From CADEED01 sp036274075 (GTDB lineage: Bacteria; Pseudomonadota; Gammaproteobacteria; Steroidobacterales; Steroidobacteraceae): 64,000 nucleotides of DNA. Each line of letters opens with the position of its first letter. Positions within the stretch are counted from its first letter, which is position 1. Below the pieces are notes generated by a model. That model ran no database searches. It was not told where the DNA came from and was given only the letters and a program-made list of their open reading frames with translations. The translations under genes were made by a program, and so were the position numbers. Location: contig DASUGK010000142.1 in assembly GCA_036274075.1 (NCBI GenBank), forward strand, positions 1 through 64,000. Reading direction: 5' to 3'. Positions 8,459 to 17,992 of this stretch are shown piece after piece.

Positions 8459-11400
8459 ATGGGATGGCAATTCTGGATCGACCGCGGCGGCACGTTCACG
8501 GACATCGTGGCGCGGCGGCCGGACGGCGTGCTGGTCACGCACAAGCTGCTGTCGGAGAACCCGGAGCGTTACGACGACGCCGCCATCCATGGCATCCGCG
8601 CCTTGTTAGGACTTCCGCCCGGCAAGGTCATTCCGCCCGGCACCATCGGGGCCGTGAAGATGGGCACCACCGTGGCCACCAATGCACTGCTCGAGCGCAA
8701 GGGCGACCGCACGGTGTTCGTGACCACGCGCGGCTTCGCCGACGCGCTGCGCATCGCCTACCAGCACAGGCCGAAGCTCTTCGTACGCCGCATCGAGCTG
8801 CCCTCGATGCTTTACGAAGAGGTGGTCGAGATCGACGAACGCATGGGCGCGCATGGCGACGTGGTACGCCCGCTCGATGCGGCCGCGGCCGAAGCCGCCC
8901 TGCGCGCACCGTATGCGCGCGGCATCCGCGCCTGCGCCATCACGCTGATGCATGGTTACCGGTACCCGGACCACGAACGCGCGCTCGAGGAAATCGCGCG
9001 CCGCATCGGTTACACGCAGGTGTCGGTGTCGCACCGGGTGAGCCCGCTGATGCGGCTGGTGTCGCGCGGCGACACCACCGTCGCCGACGCCTACCTGTCG
9101 CCGGTGCTGCGGCGCTACGTGGATCGCGTCGCCGGCGCCCTGCCCGGCGTGCGCCTGCAGTTCATGCAATCGAATGGCGGCCTGAGCGATGCCTCCTCCT
9201 TCCACGGCAAGGACGCGATTCTCTCCGGCCCCGCCGGCGGCATCGTCGGCGCGGCGCGCGCCTCGCAGGGCGCCGGATTCGATCGCATCATCGCCTTCGA
9301 CATGGGCGGCACGTCCACCGACGTGGGCCACTTCTCCGGCGACTTCGAGCGCGCGCTCGACGTAGAAGTCGGCGGCGTGCGCCTGCGCACGCCCATCCTG
9401 CGCATCCACACCGTGGCCGCGGGCGGCGGTTCGATCGTCAATTTCGACGGCGTGCGCCTGCGCGTCGGCCCCGAGTCGGCGGGAGCCAATCCGGGCCCGG
9501 CCTGCTACCGGCGCGGCGGCCCGCTCACGGTCACGGATTGCAACGTGCTGCTGGGGCGCATCCAGCCGGAGTTCTTTCCCACCTTGTTTGGTCCGGGCGG
9601 CGACCAGCCGCTCGACGCGGCGGTGGTCGCGGAGAAATTCGACGCGCTGGCCGCGGCCATCGGACGCGAAGCCGGCGGCGAAGACGCGCTCGCCGCCGGC
9701 TGCATCCGCATCGCGGTGGAGAACATGGCCAATGCCATCAAGAAGATCTCGGTGCAGCGCGGCCACGACGTCACCGGCTACACGCTCACCTGCTTCGGAG
9801 GGGCCGCGGGCCAGCATGCCTGCCTGGTCGCCGATGCACTCGGCATGCGCCGCGTGTTCATCCATCCGCTCGCGGGAGTGCTCTCGGCCTATGGCATCGG
9901 CGTCGCGGATGCCATGGCCATGCGCCAGCAGACCATCGAGGCGGTGCTCGACGACGCGGCGCTGCGAAGTCTTGCCGCACCACTCGAAGCATTGTCGCGC
10001 GAGGCCCGCGAGGAACTCGCCGGCCAGGGTTATGCCGATGACCAGGTGAGCGTCGAGCATGCGGTACTGCTCAAGTATGCCGATACGGATTCCACGCTCA
10101 CCCTGCCGCTTGCGAGCGACCGCGCTTCGCTGGAAAGGGAGTTCCTTGCGCAATACCGCACACGATACGGATTCCACGTGCCCGGCCGCGCCATCGTCAT
10201 CGATGCCATCTCGGTGGCGGCACGCGGGCGGTCGGTGCCACAGGAGACGGCGTTCGCGGGGCAGGCGCCGCTGGGCGGCGAACTCGCCCCGCGCACCTCG
10301 CGCCGCGTGTTCTTCGACGGCGGCTGGCACGACACGCCGTTCTACATGCGCGAGAACCTGCGGCGCGACGACGTGATCGACGGCCCGGCCATCGTCTGCG
10401 AGCGCCACAACACCGTGGTCATCGAGCGCGGCTGGCGCGCCAGGGTGGCCCACTCCGCTGCGGCGAATGGCAATGGCCTGGTGCTGGAGAAGATCGGTGA
10501 CGCGAAACGCGCCTCCGCATCGACACGCGCCGACCCGGTGCTGCTGGAGATCTTCAACAACCTGTTCATGGCCATCGCCGAGCAGATGGGCGTGACGCTG
10601 GCCAACACCGCGAGCTCGGTGAACATCAAGGAACGGCTGGACTTTTCCTGCGCGCTGTTCGACCGGGAGGGCCAGCTGATCGCGAATGCGCCCCACATGC
10701 CGGTGCACCTGGGTTCCATGGGCGAGTCGGTGCAGGAAATCCTGCGGCGCCGCGCGGGCAAGATGCAGCCGGGCGATGCCTTCGTTTTGAATGCGCCCTA
10801 CGCCGGCGGCACGCATCTGCCCGATGTCACCGTGGTGATGCCGGTATTCCTGCTCGGTGGCGCGCACCCTGAGTTCTACGTGGCGGCGCGCGGCCACCAC
10901 GCCGACATCGGCGGCATCACGCCGGGGTCCATGCCTGCGGACTCCAGGTCCATCGACGAAGAAGGCGTGTTGCTCGACAACGTGCAGATCGTCGCGCGCG
11001 GCGAGTTCCTCGAGGATGCACTGCGTGCGCTGCTCACCGGCGGAAAGTACCCCGTGCGTAATGTCACGCAGAACCTCGCCGACCTGCGTGCGCAGGTGGC
11101 CGCCTGCCAGAAGGGCATCGCCGAGCTCGAGTCCATGACGGCGTACTACGGTCTCGACGTGGTGCAGGCCTACATGCAGCACGTGCAGGACAATGCCGAG
11201 GCCGCGGTGCGCCAGGTGATCGGCGTGCTCAAGGACGGTGTCTTCACCTACGAGATGGACAACGGCGCGCGTGTGCGCGTGGCGATTTCCATCGATGCGC
11301 AGCGGCGCGAGGCCACGATCGATTTCACCGGCACCAGCGCCCAGCAGCCCGGCAATTTCAACGCGCCGTTGCCGGTGACGCGCGCCGCGGTGTTGTACGT

Positions 11401-12058
11401 GTTCCGCACGCTGGTGGAAGACGAGATCCCGATGAATGCGGGCTGCCTCAAGCCTTTGAAGCTCATCGTGCCCGACGGCTCGATGCTGAACCCACGCTAC
11501 CCGGCGGCCGTGGTCGCCGGCAATGTCGAGACCTCGCAGGTGGTGACGGACGCCTTGTATGGCGCTCTCGGCGTGCTCGCCGCCTCGCAGGGGACGATGA
11601 ACAATCTCACCTTCGGCAATGAACGGCACCAGTACTACGAAACCATCGCGGGCGGCTCGGGCGCCGGGCCCGGCTTCGACGGCACCGACGCCGTGCAGAC
11701 CCACATGACCAATTCGCGGCTCACGGATCCGGAGGTGCTGGAATGGCGCTTCCCCGTGCGGCTGGAATCCTTCCGCATCCGGTGCGGTTCGGGCGGCCCC
11801 GGCAAACATCGCGGCGGCGATGGTGTCGAGCGGCGCATCCGCTTCCTCGAGCCCATGACCGCCGTGATGCTCGCCAATCACCGGCGGGTCGCACCCTTCG
11901 GCGTCGGCGGCGGCGCGGCCGGCGCCACGGGACGCAACTGGATCGAGCGCGCCGGGGCGACGCGCGAAGAATTCGGCGCGACCTTTGCCACCGATGCAGG
12001 CTGCAACGACGTGATCGTGATCCAGACTCCCGGCGGCGGCGGATTCGGCCCAGCATGA
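8459..12058 (+). CDS. Fused hydantoinase A/B, 5-oxoprolinase (ATP-hydrolysing) family
   Basis: 1199 residues, the usual length of a single-chain 5-oxoprolinase. The first ~690 residues form the HyuA half with the N-terminal DRGGTFTDIV phosphate loop, GTTVATNALLERKG and the DMGGTSTDVG nucleotide motif. The rest is the HyuB half (FSCALFDREGQLIANAPHMPVHLGSM, near residue 720). By family it opens 5-oxoproline, hydantoins or related cyclic amides with ATP hydrolysis in the cytoplasm; the exact substrate is not fixed by sequence. The start at ATG 8459 directly follows a palindrome. Its stop overlaps the transporter as ATGA, so the transporter probably imports the substrate. Confidence 0.92.
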   Translation: MGWQFWIDRGGTFTDIVARRPDGVLVTHKLLSENPERYDDAAIHGIRALLGLPPGKVIPPGTIGAVKMGTTVATNALLERKGDRTVFVTTRGFADALRIAYQHRPKLFVRRIELPSMLYEEVVEIDERMGAHGDVVRPLDAAAAEAALRAPYARGIRACAITLMHGYRYPDHERALEEIARRIGYTQVSVSHRVSPLMRLVSRGDTTVADAYLSPVLRRYVDRVAGALPGVRLQFMQSNGGLSDASSFHGKDAILSGPAGGIVGAARASQGAGFDRIIAFDMGGTSTDVGHFSGDFERALDVEVGGVRLRTPILRIHTVAAGGGSIVNFDGVRLRVGPESAGANPGPACYRRGGPLTVTDCNVLLGRIQPEFFPTLFGPGGDQPLDAAVVAEKFDALAAAIGREAGGEDALAAGCIRIAVENMANAIKKISVQRGHDVTGYTLTCFGGAAGQHACLVADALGMRRVFIHPLAGVLSAYGIGVADAMAMRQQTIEAVLDDAALRSLAAPLEALSREAREELAGQGYADDQVSVEHAVLLKYADTDSTLTLPLASDRASLEREFLAQYRTRYGFHVPGRAIVIDAISVAARGRSVPQETAFAGQAPLGGELAPRTSRRVFFDGGWHDTPFYMRENLRRDDVIDGPAIVCERHNTVVIERGWRARVAHSAAANGNGLVLEKIGDAKRASASTRADPVLLEIFNNLFMAIAEQMGVTLANTASSVNIKERLDFSCALFDREGQLIANAPHMPVHLGSMGESVQEILRRRAGKMQPGDAFVLNAPYAGGTHLPDVTVVMPVFLLGGAHPEFYVAARGHHADIGGITPGSMPADSRSIDEEGVLLDNVQIVARGEFLEDALRALLTGGKYPVRNVTQNLADLRAQVAACQKGIAELESMTAYYGLDVVQAYMQHVQDNAEAAVRQVIGVLKDGVFTYEMDNGARVRVAISIDAQRREATIDFTGTSAQQPGNFNAPLPVTRAAVLYVFRTLVEDEIPMNAGCLKPLKLIVPDGSMLNPRYPAAVVAGNVETSQVVTDALYGALGVLAASQGTMNNLTFGNERHQYYETIAGGSGAGPGFDGTDAVQTHMTNSRLTDPEVLEWRFPVRLESFRIRCGSGGPGKHRGGDGVERRIRFLEPMTAVMLANHRRVAPFGVGGGAAGATGRNWIERAGATREEFGATFATDAGCNDVIVIQTPGGGGFGPA

Positions 12059-13326
12059 ACACGGGAAAACCCGCCGTCGCACGGCTCGCCTTCGCCAGCA
12101 TCGCCGGCACCGCGCTCGAGTATTACGACTTCGCGGTCTACAACACGCTGGCCGCGCTGGTGTTCAACAAGCTGTTCTTTCCCGGCGTCGACCCGCTCGC
12201 CGGGACACTGCTGGCGTTCGCCACCTTCTGGGTGGGTTACCTGTCGCGGCCCTTTGGCGGCATGTTGTTCGGACACCTGGGCGACCGGCGCGGGCGCCGT
12301 TTCGTGCTGGTCACGACCCTGCTCATCATGGGCGTCACCACCTGCGCGATCGGCCTGCTGCCGACATACGAGCGCATCGGCATGCTGGCGCCCGTGCTGC
12401 TCGTGACGCTGCGCTTCGTGCAAGGCATGGCACTGGGTGGTGAATGGGCCGGCGCAGTGTTGCTGTCGATGGAACACGGCAGCGACGCGCAACGCGGTCG
12501 CAATGCCGCCTTCGCGCAGATGGGACCGCCGCTCGGCGTGTTGCTGGCCACCGGCACGATTGCGCTGGTCACGCGCCTGATGTCCGACGACGAATTGCTC
12601 GACTGGGGCTGGCGCGTGCCCCTGCTGGCGAGCGCCGTGCTGGTGCTGTTCGGCCTGTGGGTGCGGCGCGGCGTGCCGGAGACGCCGCAGTTTCGCGAGC
12701 TCCAGCAATCCACGCATCGACAGGCGCCGCTCGGCGCCGTGCTCAAGGGACACTGGCGTGCATTGCTGGTCGCGGGCGGTTCGCGCTTCGGTCCGGACGT
12801 GCAGTACTCGCTGATCAGCGCCTTCGCGCTCACATATATCTCCACCATCCTGGGCTTGTCGAAGACGCTGGGCACGGCGGCACTCGCGGTGGGCGCCGCA
12901 TGCAGCGCCGTGTTCGTGCTGGTGGCGGGCACGCTTTCGGATCGCTTCGGCCGCCGCACGGTGTACGGCGTGGGCGTCGTCGCCACGGTAGTCTGGCTGT
13001 GCCTGTTGTTCCCGATGCTGGACTCGAAGTCGACCGTGCTGATCGTGGCCGCGGTAGCCAGCGGCTTCATCGTGCACGCCTTCATGTATGGACCGCAGGC
13101 GGCGTTCATCGCCGAGCAGTTTCCGACCCAGGTGCGCTACGCGGGCGCTTCGCTGGCCTACACCTTCGCGGGCGTATTCGCAGGCGGGCTCGCGCCCTTT
13201 GCGTTCACGGCCCTGTACAGGGCGTACGGCAAGACCGTGATGGTGGTGTTGTACACGGTTGCGGCGCTGTGCATCACCGCGCTGGCGCTGAAGCTGGCAC
13301 CCAGGGCATCGTCGCCCAGGGACTGA
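12055..13326 (+). CDS. MFS transporter, metabolite:H+ symporter (MHS) type
   Basis: 423 residues, about twelve hydrophobic segments. The opening GTALEYYDFAVYNTLAALVF, the loop FGHLGDRRGRR and LRFVQGMALGGEWAGAVL are hallmarks of the MHS group (shikimate, alpha-ketoglutarate and proline/betaine symporters). The start at ATG 12055 overlaps the oxoprolinase stop, so the two are translationally coupled. Likely substrate: the cyclic amide or organic acid used by the oxoprolinase; this rests on context only. Converges with the lysozyme-like gene after one base. Confidence 0.9.
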   Translation: MNTGKPAVARLAFASIAGTALEYYDFAVYNTLAALVFNKLFFPGVDPLAGTLLAFATFWVGYLSRPFGGMLFGHLGDRRGRRFVLVTTLLIMGVTTCAIGLLPTYERIGMLAPVLLVTLRFVQGMALGGEWAGAVLLSMEHGSDAQRGRNAAFAQMGPPLGVLLATGTIALVTRLMSDDELLDWGWRVPLLASAVLVLFGLWVRRGVPETPQFRELQQSTHRQAPLGAVLKGHWRALLVAGGSRFGPDVQYSLISAFALTYISTILGLSKTLGTAALAVGAACSAVFVLVAGTLSDRFGRRTVYGVGVVATVVWLCLLFPMLDSKSTVLIVAAVASGFIVHAFMYGPQAAFIAEQFPTQVRYAGASLAYTFAGVFAGGLAPFAFTALYRAYGKTVMVVLYTVAALCITALALKLAPRASSPRD

Positions 13327-13327
13327 G

Positions 13328-14110
13328 TCACACCCGGACGATTTCCTCCGGCGGGTAGTCGCGATCCGCGGCACGGATCACGTCGGCTTCGCGCTGCCGC
13401 CGGTCGCGCAGCCCCTTCATGTCCGGCCACAGGCGTTTCATCGCTTCGAATTGACCGGCAATGGCATCGAGGTCCGGCTCCGCCACGCGCAACAACCGCG
13501 CAATCGCGGCCATCTCGCGGCGGCGTTCACCCGACATTGCCGTGCCGCGGTTGTACACCAGCGAGAGCAGCATGCCCTGCGCATCCGCGGGCAGCTTGTC
13601 CACGCCCGGAAACGCGTCGCGCGTGCGCGCGGCGAACTGCGGCAGTGTCTTCAGGTAGAACACTTCTTCGGCCGCCTTGAGCGGGATCACCACCTGCGAC
13701 AGGCCCTGGGCCAGGCGTTTCGCGGCAGGCCCGGCAACTCCCTGCACCGCCAGCAAGGCGGCGAGTCCGGGCTCGTCGAGATGGATCTCCCAGTCCGAAG
13801 TGATCTGCGACTTCGCGATCATGCCGAGGTCGTAGCCGATGCCGATGGTCACGCCGCTCTGGCCGCCCGGCCACGTCGGCCGCTGGAGTTCGCGCTGGTA
13901 ACGCTGCCGCGATCCCACTTCGAACCTCACGATGAGCTCGAGGCTGGCGCGCGAGCATTCGAGGCTGAAAGCGCGCGCACTGACCTGGATCTCGAGGCGC
14001 CGTTCCAGGGCCGTCAGCGTCTCCGGCCCGAGCACGCCGTCCGCGGTGACGCCGATGGCCTGCTGGATTCGGCGCAACCGGCTAGTTAGCTGCTCGCGTG
14101 CTGTCGCCAT
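13328..14110 (-). CDS. Orphan lysozyme-like protein with N-terminal peptidoglycan-binding motif
   Basis: 260 residues. The first ~40 resemble half of a PG_binding_1 domain (LRRIQQAIGVTADGVLGPETLTALE). The rest looks like a phage-lysozyme or pesticin-like fold: a Glu in IVRFEVGSRQRY as the likely catalytic acid, VTIGIGYDLG as the following strand motif, and LLSLVYNRGT further on. No signal peptide, holin or spanin neighbour is present. It could be a phage-derived enzyme kept by the host, a secreted effector or a self-remodelling enzyme. Which cell-wall bond it cuts, if any, is not shown. Confidence 0.65.
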   Translation of the reverse strand: MATAREQLTSRLRRIQQAIGVTADGVLGPETLTALERRLEIQVSARAFSLECSRASLELIVRFEVGSRQRYQRELQRPTWPGGQSGVTIGIGYDLGMIAKSQITSDWEIHLDEPGLAALLAVQGVAGPAAKRLAQGLSQVVIPLKAAEEVFYLKTLPQFAARTRDAFPGVDKLPADAQGMLLSLVYNRGTAMSGERRREMAAIARLLRVAEPDLDAIAGQFEAMKRLWPDMKGLRDRRQREADVIRAADRDYPPEEIVRV

Positions 14111-14141
14111 GCGCGCAAACTACGCGCGGCACACGCACCGG

Positions 14142-15623
14142 TCAATGCGGCGCGGTGTGTACTTCCTGCATGGCACGCAGCCCGGATTCCAGCGCGCCCT
14201 GGATCCAGCCCTGGAAACGCGACAGGTGTTCACCGGCGAAGTGGATGCGGCCTTCGGGTTTTTCGGCGCCCTGCAGCATGCCCGTGATCTGGCCCGGAGC
14301 CGGCAGACCGAGCGCGCCGCGGGTCCACGGGTCCTGGTGCCAGACCTTCACGTGCAGTGTCTCGAGGTTGGCCTTTAGGCCGGGATGCGCGCGTTCCATC
14401 TCGTCGACGATGAACTGCTCGCGAACGTCGGGCGGCATGTCACCCGCCTTCTCACCCAAGGGCCCGGAGAGGAAGGACACCAGCAGCCCGCGCGGACCCG
14501 GCTGGTCGTGCGAGAAATGCCAGATCTGCTGCGGCGTGTCGGAGTGACCGAAGCCGTTGAAACCGTCCTTCTCCCAGAACCGCGACCGGCATTGCAGCGC
14601 GGCACGCACTATGAAATCGTAGGACAGCTCGTTGATGACGCGGCGCTTCGGCGCCGACAGCGCCGGCGCAATCTCGACGCCGCGCAGCGCCGGATACGGG
14701 ATGGTGCAGATCAGCCGATCCGCTTCGAAGATCTCCTGCGCACCCGCGCGGTTGGTCGCGATGGCACGCACGCGCAGCGAATTCTGTTCGATGCGCGACA
14801 CCGCCGTGCCGTAGTGGATTCTTTCCCTGAGCGTCGCGGCGAAGGCGCGCGGCAACTGGTCGTTGCCGCCAACGATCTTGGAGCGGGTTTTCTCCCGCGC
14901 CTCGTAGGCGATCTCGCGCAGCGTCCAGAGCGCGGAAATGCGATCGTCGGCGGCGGTGGCCCAGGGCCATGAAAGCAGGTTGTTGGCTGCCTCCGAGGCG
15001 CCCTGCTCTCGCAGGTACACGTTGAACGGCACGGCGTCCAGCTTCTTTGCCACCGCCGAGCGGTAGTCGAGCTTCCAGGGATCGCCGAGTTCCGCCAGCG
15101 CGCCCTTGACGTATTTCTCCAGCAGCGGCCAGAGCCCGTCGAGGCGTTCGTCGTCCCGCAACGGCAGCGGGCAGTCGTGCAGGTCGAATTCACCATCGAC
15201 GCGTGTGCGGATGCGCCTGCCGCCGATGGAATACATGCGCGCGCCCGGCGGGTAGAAAGGCGTGAGCGGCAGGTTGAATTCCCTGACGTAGCGCAAGGTG
15301 AGGTCATGGTTGTCAGGGATGCGCGACGCGCCGGCTTCGACGTACAGGTTGTCGGCCCAGGGCTCGCGCACCGTCAGCACTCGCCCGCCCACGCGGTGCT
15401 GGGCCTCGAGCACGGTGACGTCGTGGCCCAGCTTCGTGAGTTCGTAGGCGGCCACGAGCCCCGACATGCCCGCACCGATGACGAGCAGCTGCTTCGGTTT
15501 AGCCGGGATCGTCGCGGCCGGCTCGCGGCGCCCCGCGGCAGCGAAGGCACGCGCCGTGGGAAAGATGCCTGCGGAGGTGGCCCAGGCCCCGAGCTTCAAC
15601 AGGTCGCGACGACGCAGTTTCAT
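14142..15623 (-). CDS. Tat-exported flavin amine oxidase (monoamine oxidase family)
   Basis: 493 residues from ATG 15623. The start opens a twin-arginine signal (MKLRRRDLLKLGAWATSAG). An FAD-binding Rossmann motif follows (VIGAGMSGLVAAYELTKLGHDVTVLEA) and then RVGGRVLT; the C terminus carries the FAD-contact motif IHFAGEHLSRFQGWIQGALESGLRA. By family it oxidises amines or amino acids to imines with release of H2O2, here in the periplasm. The ATG overlaps the stop of the Pyr_excise gene (ATGA), so the two are coupled even though one product is cytoplasmic and the other exported. Substrate unknown. Confidence 0.88.
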   Translation of the reverse strand: MKLRRRDLLKLGAWATSAGIFPTARAFAAAGRREPAATIPAKPKQLLVIGAGMSGLVAAYELTKLGHDVTVLEAQHRVGGRVLTVREPWADNLYVEAGASRIPDNHDLTLRYVREFNLPLTPFYPPGARMYSIGGRRIRTRVDGEFDLHDCPLPLRDDERLDGLWPLLEKYVKGALAELGDPWKLDYRSAVAKKLDAVPFNVYLREQGASEAANNLLSWPWATAADDRISALWTLREIAYEAREKTRSKIVGGNDQLPRAFAATLRERIHYGTAVSRIEQNSLRVRAIATNRAGAQEIFEADRLICTIPYPALRGVEIAPALSAPKRRVINELSYDFIVRAALQCRSRFWEKDGFNGFGHSDTPQQIWHFSHDQPGPRGLLVSFLSGPLGEKAGDMPPDVREQFIVDEMERAHPGLKANLETLHVKVWHQDPWTRGALGLPAPGQITGMLQGAEKPEGRIHFAGEHLSRFQGWIQGALESGLRAMQEVHTAPH

Positions 15624-16048
15624 CGGATCTCCCAATCGGCCACCGGCCCGGGGCGTGATCGAAACAGGGGATGCGCCGGCGGCCGTTTGACGCGGCGGAG
15701 CTTTCCAAGAAGCGCGGGGGACCGCAACGCCAGCTTGCGCCGCAGGTGGCGCCACTCGTAATCCAACTGCCCGCGCGTGACATCGATACGCGCGACGCGT
15801 CTCACCTGCCCCACCTTGCGGCGCGCAAACGAGTAACCGCGCGCGGTCGCTTCTTCGTGGACCGCGGCGAGATAGGCGTTGATGGCGAGCCGCGGCGAAG
15901 CATGCGCTCGAAAACGCTCGAGCTGCGGGTGGTGCTTGTAACCGCGCGTCCTGCCGCGGAGAACGGCCTGCGCCAGCAATGCTTCACGCCACAGCGCCAC
16001 GAGTCCCTTCGTGTCGAGGTACCTGGGGTGGAGGGACCAGAGCCGCAT
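15620..16048 (-). CDS. Pyrimidine-dimer DNA glycosylase family (Pyr_excise) protein
   Basis: 142 residues from ATG 16048; the open frame runs further up but the family match begins at MRLWSLHPRYLDTKGLVALW. This opening, then LLAQAVLRGRTRGYKHHPQLERF and INAYLAAVHEEATARGYSF, is the pattern of small proteins related to T4 endonuclease V, which excise UV-induced cyclobutane dimers. It is distinct from the usual nucleotide excision genes, none of which is nearby. Coupled to the amine oxidase downstream by ATGA. Function is by family only; activity in the bacterial branch is little tested. Confidence 0.8.
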   Translation of the reverse strand: MRLWSLHPRYLDTKGLVALWREALLAQAVLRGRTRGYKHHPQLERFRAHASPRLAINAYLAAVHEEATARGYSFARRKVGQVRRVARIDVTRGQLDYEWRHLRRKLALRSPALLGKLRRVKRPPAHPLFRSRPGPVADWEIR

Positions 16049-16061
16049 CAGGCGCCGTGCG

Positions 16062-16628
16062 TCAGTCCGCGTAGTAATCCCATTGCCGGGTCTCGAAGTT
16101 GTAGCTGTACGAGCCGAATATCCGGAACGTCGACGCGTAGATGACGCCAGGTTTCCCGTCCTTGAGGAGATAGGTCGCGTGCTCGATGCCGGCCGGTTCG
16201 ATGGCAATTCCGAGCGCCGCCTCGGACGCCGGATACTCCCCGTGTTGCTGCTTGTACTGCATCACGGCGGCCACGACCGCGTCCGCCGACTGGCGCGCCT
16301 GCCGGTAGTACCGGGCGTGCAGACCGGCGACCACGGCAATGGCCAGCAGCCAGATGCCCGTCGCGATGCCATGGATGCGCCGCCGCTGCGGACGCCGCCA
16401 GAAGACGTAGACCGTATACAGCAGCCAGATCAGCAGGAACGGCGCGATCAGGTAGATCATGAATCCGCCGCCCGGATTTCCGGCGAAAAAAGTGAAAGCC
16501 GCCGCGCCGACGACGGCTCCCACGATGGGTGTCACTCCCGTGCTCATCGAACGCTGCTTGGCCTTCATCTTGAAACGCAGCATCTTGCCGTTTTCCCGCG
16601 CCGGCAGCGCGAGAATCTTGTCGTACAT
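16062..16628 (-). CDS. Unknown membrane protein with three hydrophobic segments
   Basis: 188 residues from ATG 16628, which has a good AAGGTGG ribosome site. A basic N terminus (~30 residues) precedes three hydrophobic stretches (around residues 33-50, 56-74 and 84-102). A soluble C-terminal part with the patterns VMQYKQQHGEYPASEAALG and VIYASTFRIFGSYSYNFETRQWDYYAD follows. The C-terminal half recalls the pilin-like 'increment' regions (helix, then YP..LG) seen in type II pseudopilins, here placed behind membrane helices. I do not recognise the family. It ends 13 bases before the Pyr_excise gene. Confidence 0.7.
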   Translation of the reverse strand: MYDKILALPARENGKMLRFKMKAKQRSMSTGVTPIVGAVVGAAAFTFFAGNPGGGFMIYLIAPFLLIWLLYTVYVFWRRPQRRRIHGIATGIWLLAIAVVAGLHARYYRQARQSADAVVAAVMQYKQQHGEYPASEAALGIAIEPAGIEHATYLLKDGKPGVIYASTFRIFGSYSYNFETRQWDYYAD

Positions 16629-16711
16629 GCCACCTTGGCCGGGCAGACCAGCAATGCGCGCATGCGGGGAGTTTATGCCGCGCGCGCGGGATTGACGAGG
16701 GCCTCGGGTTG

Positions 16712-17044
16712 TTAGGCGTGCCGGGATCCCGGCCATGCCTTCGCCGTGACCCAGCAAAGCAGGTAGAGAACCAGCCCGCACAACCAGCCGTATCGCTCGG
16801 CCAGGTCGCGGGTGAGCCACTCGCGAGGGACTTCGCGAACCATGTATCGGGCCGAGTCGAAAGCCTCGGCTTCACCGGGTCCGGACGGAAGACGCGTGGA
16901 CAGCAGCAGGATTCCCCAGGCCGCGGCGGCCGTCAGTGTTGCCAGCACGACCGTGGGCAAGGGCGCAAACCGGAATCGGCGCGTGGCCCAGGTCATCAGC
17001 AGCGCCAGGAGGGGCAGTAACAATATGAACATGCGTCCGGACAT
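16712..17044 (-). CDS. Small unknown membrane protein
   Basis: 110 residues from ATG 17044 (ATG 17032 is an equal alternative). Hydrophobic segments lie near residues 5-18, 28-48 and 88-102, with a polar loop between the last two. No motif is recognised. It sits between two other envelope-protein genes on the same strand with gaps of 18 and 83 bases and may share their transcript. Confidence 0.6.
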   Translation of the reverse strand: MSGRMFILLLPLLALLMTWATRRFRFAPLPTVVLATLTAAAAWGILLLSTRLPSGPGEAEAFDSARYMVREVPREWLTRDLAERYGWLCGLVLYLLCWVTAKAWPGSRHA

Positions 17045-17062
17045 GGCGTCGACGATTGCAGG

Positions 17063-17842
17063 CTACTTCGCTCGCTCTGCGGCCGTGCGGTTCAACATGT
17101 CGATGAAGGAACCCGCCTCGGCCGTCAGCGGCTTGCCGTCCTGGTAAACGCCCACTTCGCCGGTCGGGACGACGATGACGTCGACGCCCGGCGGCAATGC
17201 GAAGAACTTCACCAGCTCCGGCCGGCTGAGCACCAGCTCGTACAGGGACATGGGCCGGAAATCCGGCGGATCCTGGCCGGCTTCCAGCAGGACCCAGCCG
17301 GACATGTGCTCATTGGGCGGCTCGCGGTGCAACTGGACCACTCCGACGCTGGCCGGGTCCTCCGGTACCAGGATGACGTCCATGAGAGTGGTGAGCTTCA
17401 TCTGCGCGACGAGGCCGAAGCTGTCGGCGGTGTCGCGTTGCGCGCGCATGATGCGCAGCGTCCGGTTGACGCCGTCGACGTACTGGATCGGCATGCCCTT
17501 GAGGTCGGGTTCCATGAGCTTGAGCCGGCCTTGGTCCGCCTCGGCGAATTTCAGGATCATCCAGGCCACGTGGAAAGTCTCGCCCGCCTTGAAGCGGCTG
17601 CCGGACGCGACCATGTCTTCGAGCGTGGATTTGAAGTGCTCGGCATCGACAGCGGGAATGCCTTCCCCGGTCTCGAACACGATTTCGGGTTGCTGGTACT
17701 TCGCGCAGCCGTCGGTCACGTACACGTTGGAAGCTCCGAAAGAGAGGGATGACCAGAAGGCCGCGACCACAGCCAGGGCTGCGATGCGGAACCGTGCGGC
17801 AGGCATCAAGAACGCCCCAGCCAGTTCTCCGAACAATTTCAT
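17063..17842 (-). CDS. Secreted protein of unknown function
   Basis: 259 residues. A hydrophobic N-terminal signal ends near SLSFGAS; a second ATG at 17806 would give a shorter, more typical signal. The mature part has no motif I can name. It contains a regular pattern of acidic loops (EGIPAVDAEHFKSTLEDMV; PDLKGMPIQYVDG) and a near C-terminal PPGVDVIVVPTGEVGVYQDG. Only two Cys are visible, one in the signal region boundary. Probably periplasmic; function unknown. Confidence 0.7.
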   Translation of the reverse strand: MKLFGELAGAFLMPAARFRIAALAVVAAFWSSLSFGASNVYVTDGCAKYQQPEIVFETGEGIPAVDAEHFKSTLEDMVASGSRFKAGETFHVAWMILKFAEADQGRLKLMEPDLKGMPIQYVDGVNRTLRIMRAQRDTADSFGLVAQMKLTTLMDVILVPEDPASVGVVQLHREPPNEHMSGWVLLEAGQDPPDFRPMSLYELVLSRPELVKFFALPPGVDVIVVPTGEVGVYQDGKPLTAEAGSFIDMLNRTAAERAK

Positions 17843-17992
17843 GTCCCTGTTGCCGTTGCGAAGTAGGAACCCCTGACTTCGCCATGATACGTCGTCTGGC
17901 GGAGCAATCTGACCGGCATTCTGCAGCCTGCCTGCTCGCCCGGCCAGGCGCCGCGCCCTAAACAGTAGGTCACCATTTTAAAGGAGGCAGCG

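Noticed and set aside
8606..12082. Minus-strand open frame of about 1150 codons opposite the oxoprolinase
   Set aside because: Same shadow effect; composition is that of reversed coding sequence and it has no recognisable domain.
13328..16628. Possible prophage around the lysozyme-like gene
   Set aside because: No integrase, capsid, terminase or holin is nearby; neighbours are host-like enzymes and membrane proteins with the same codon use.
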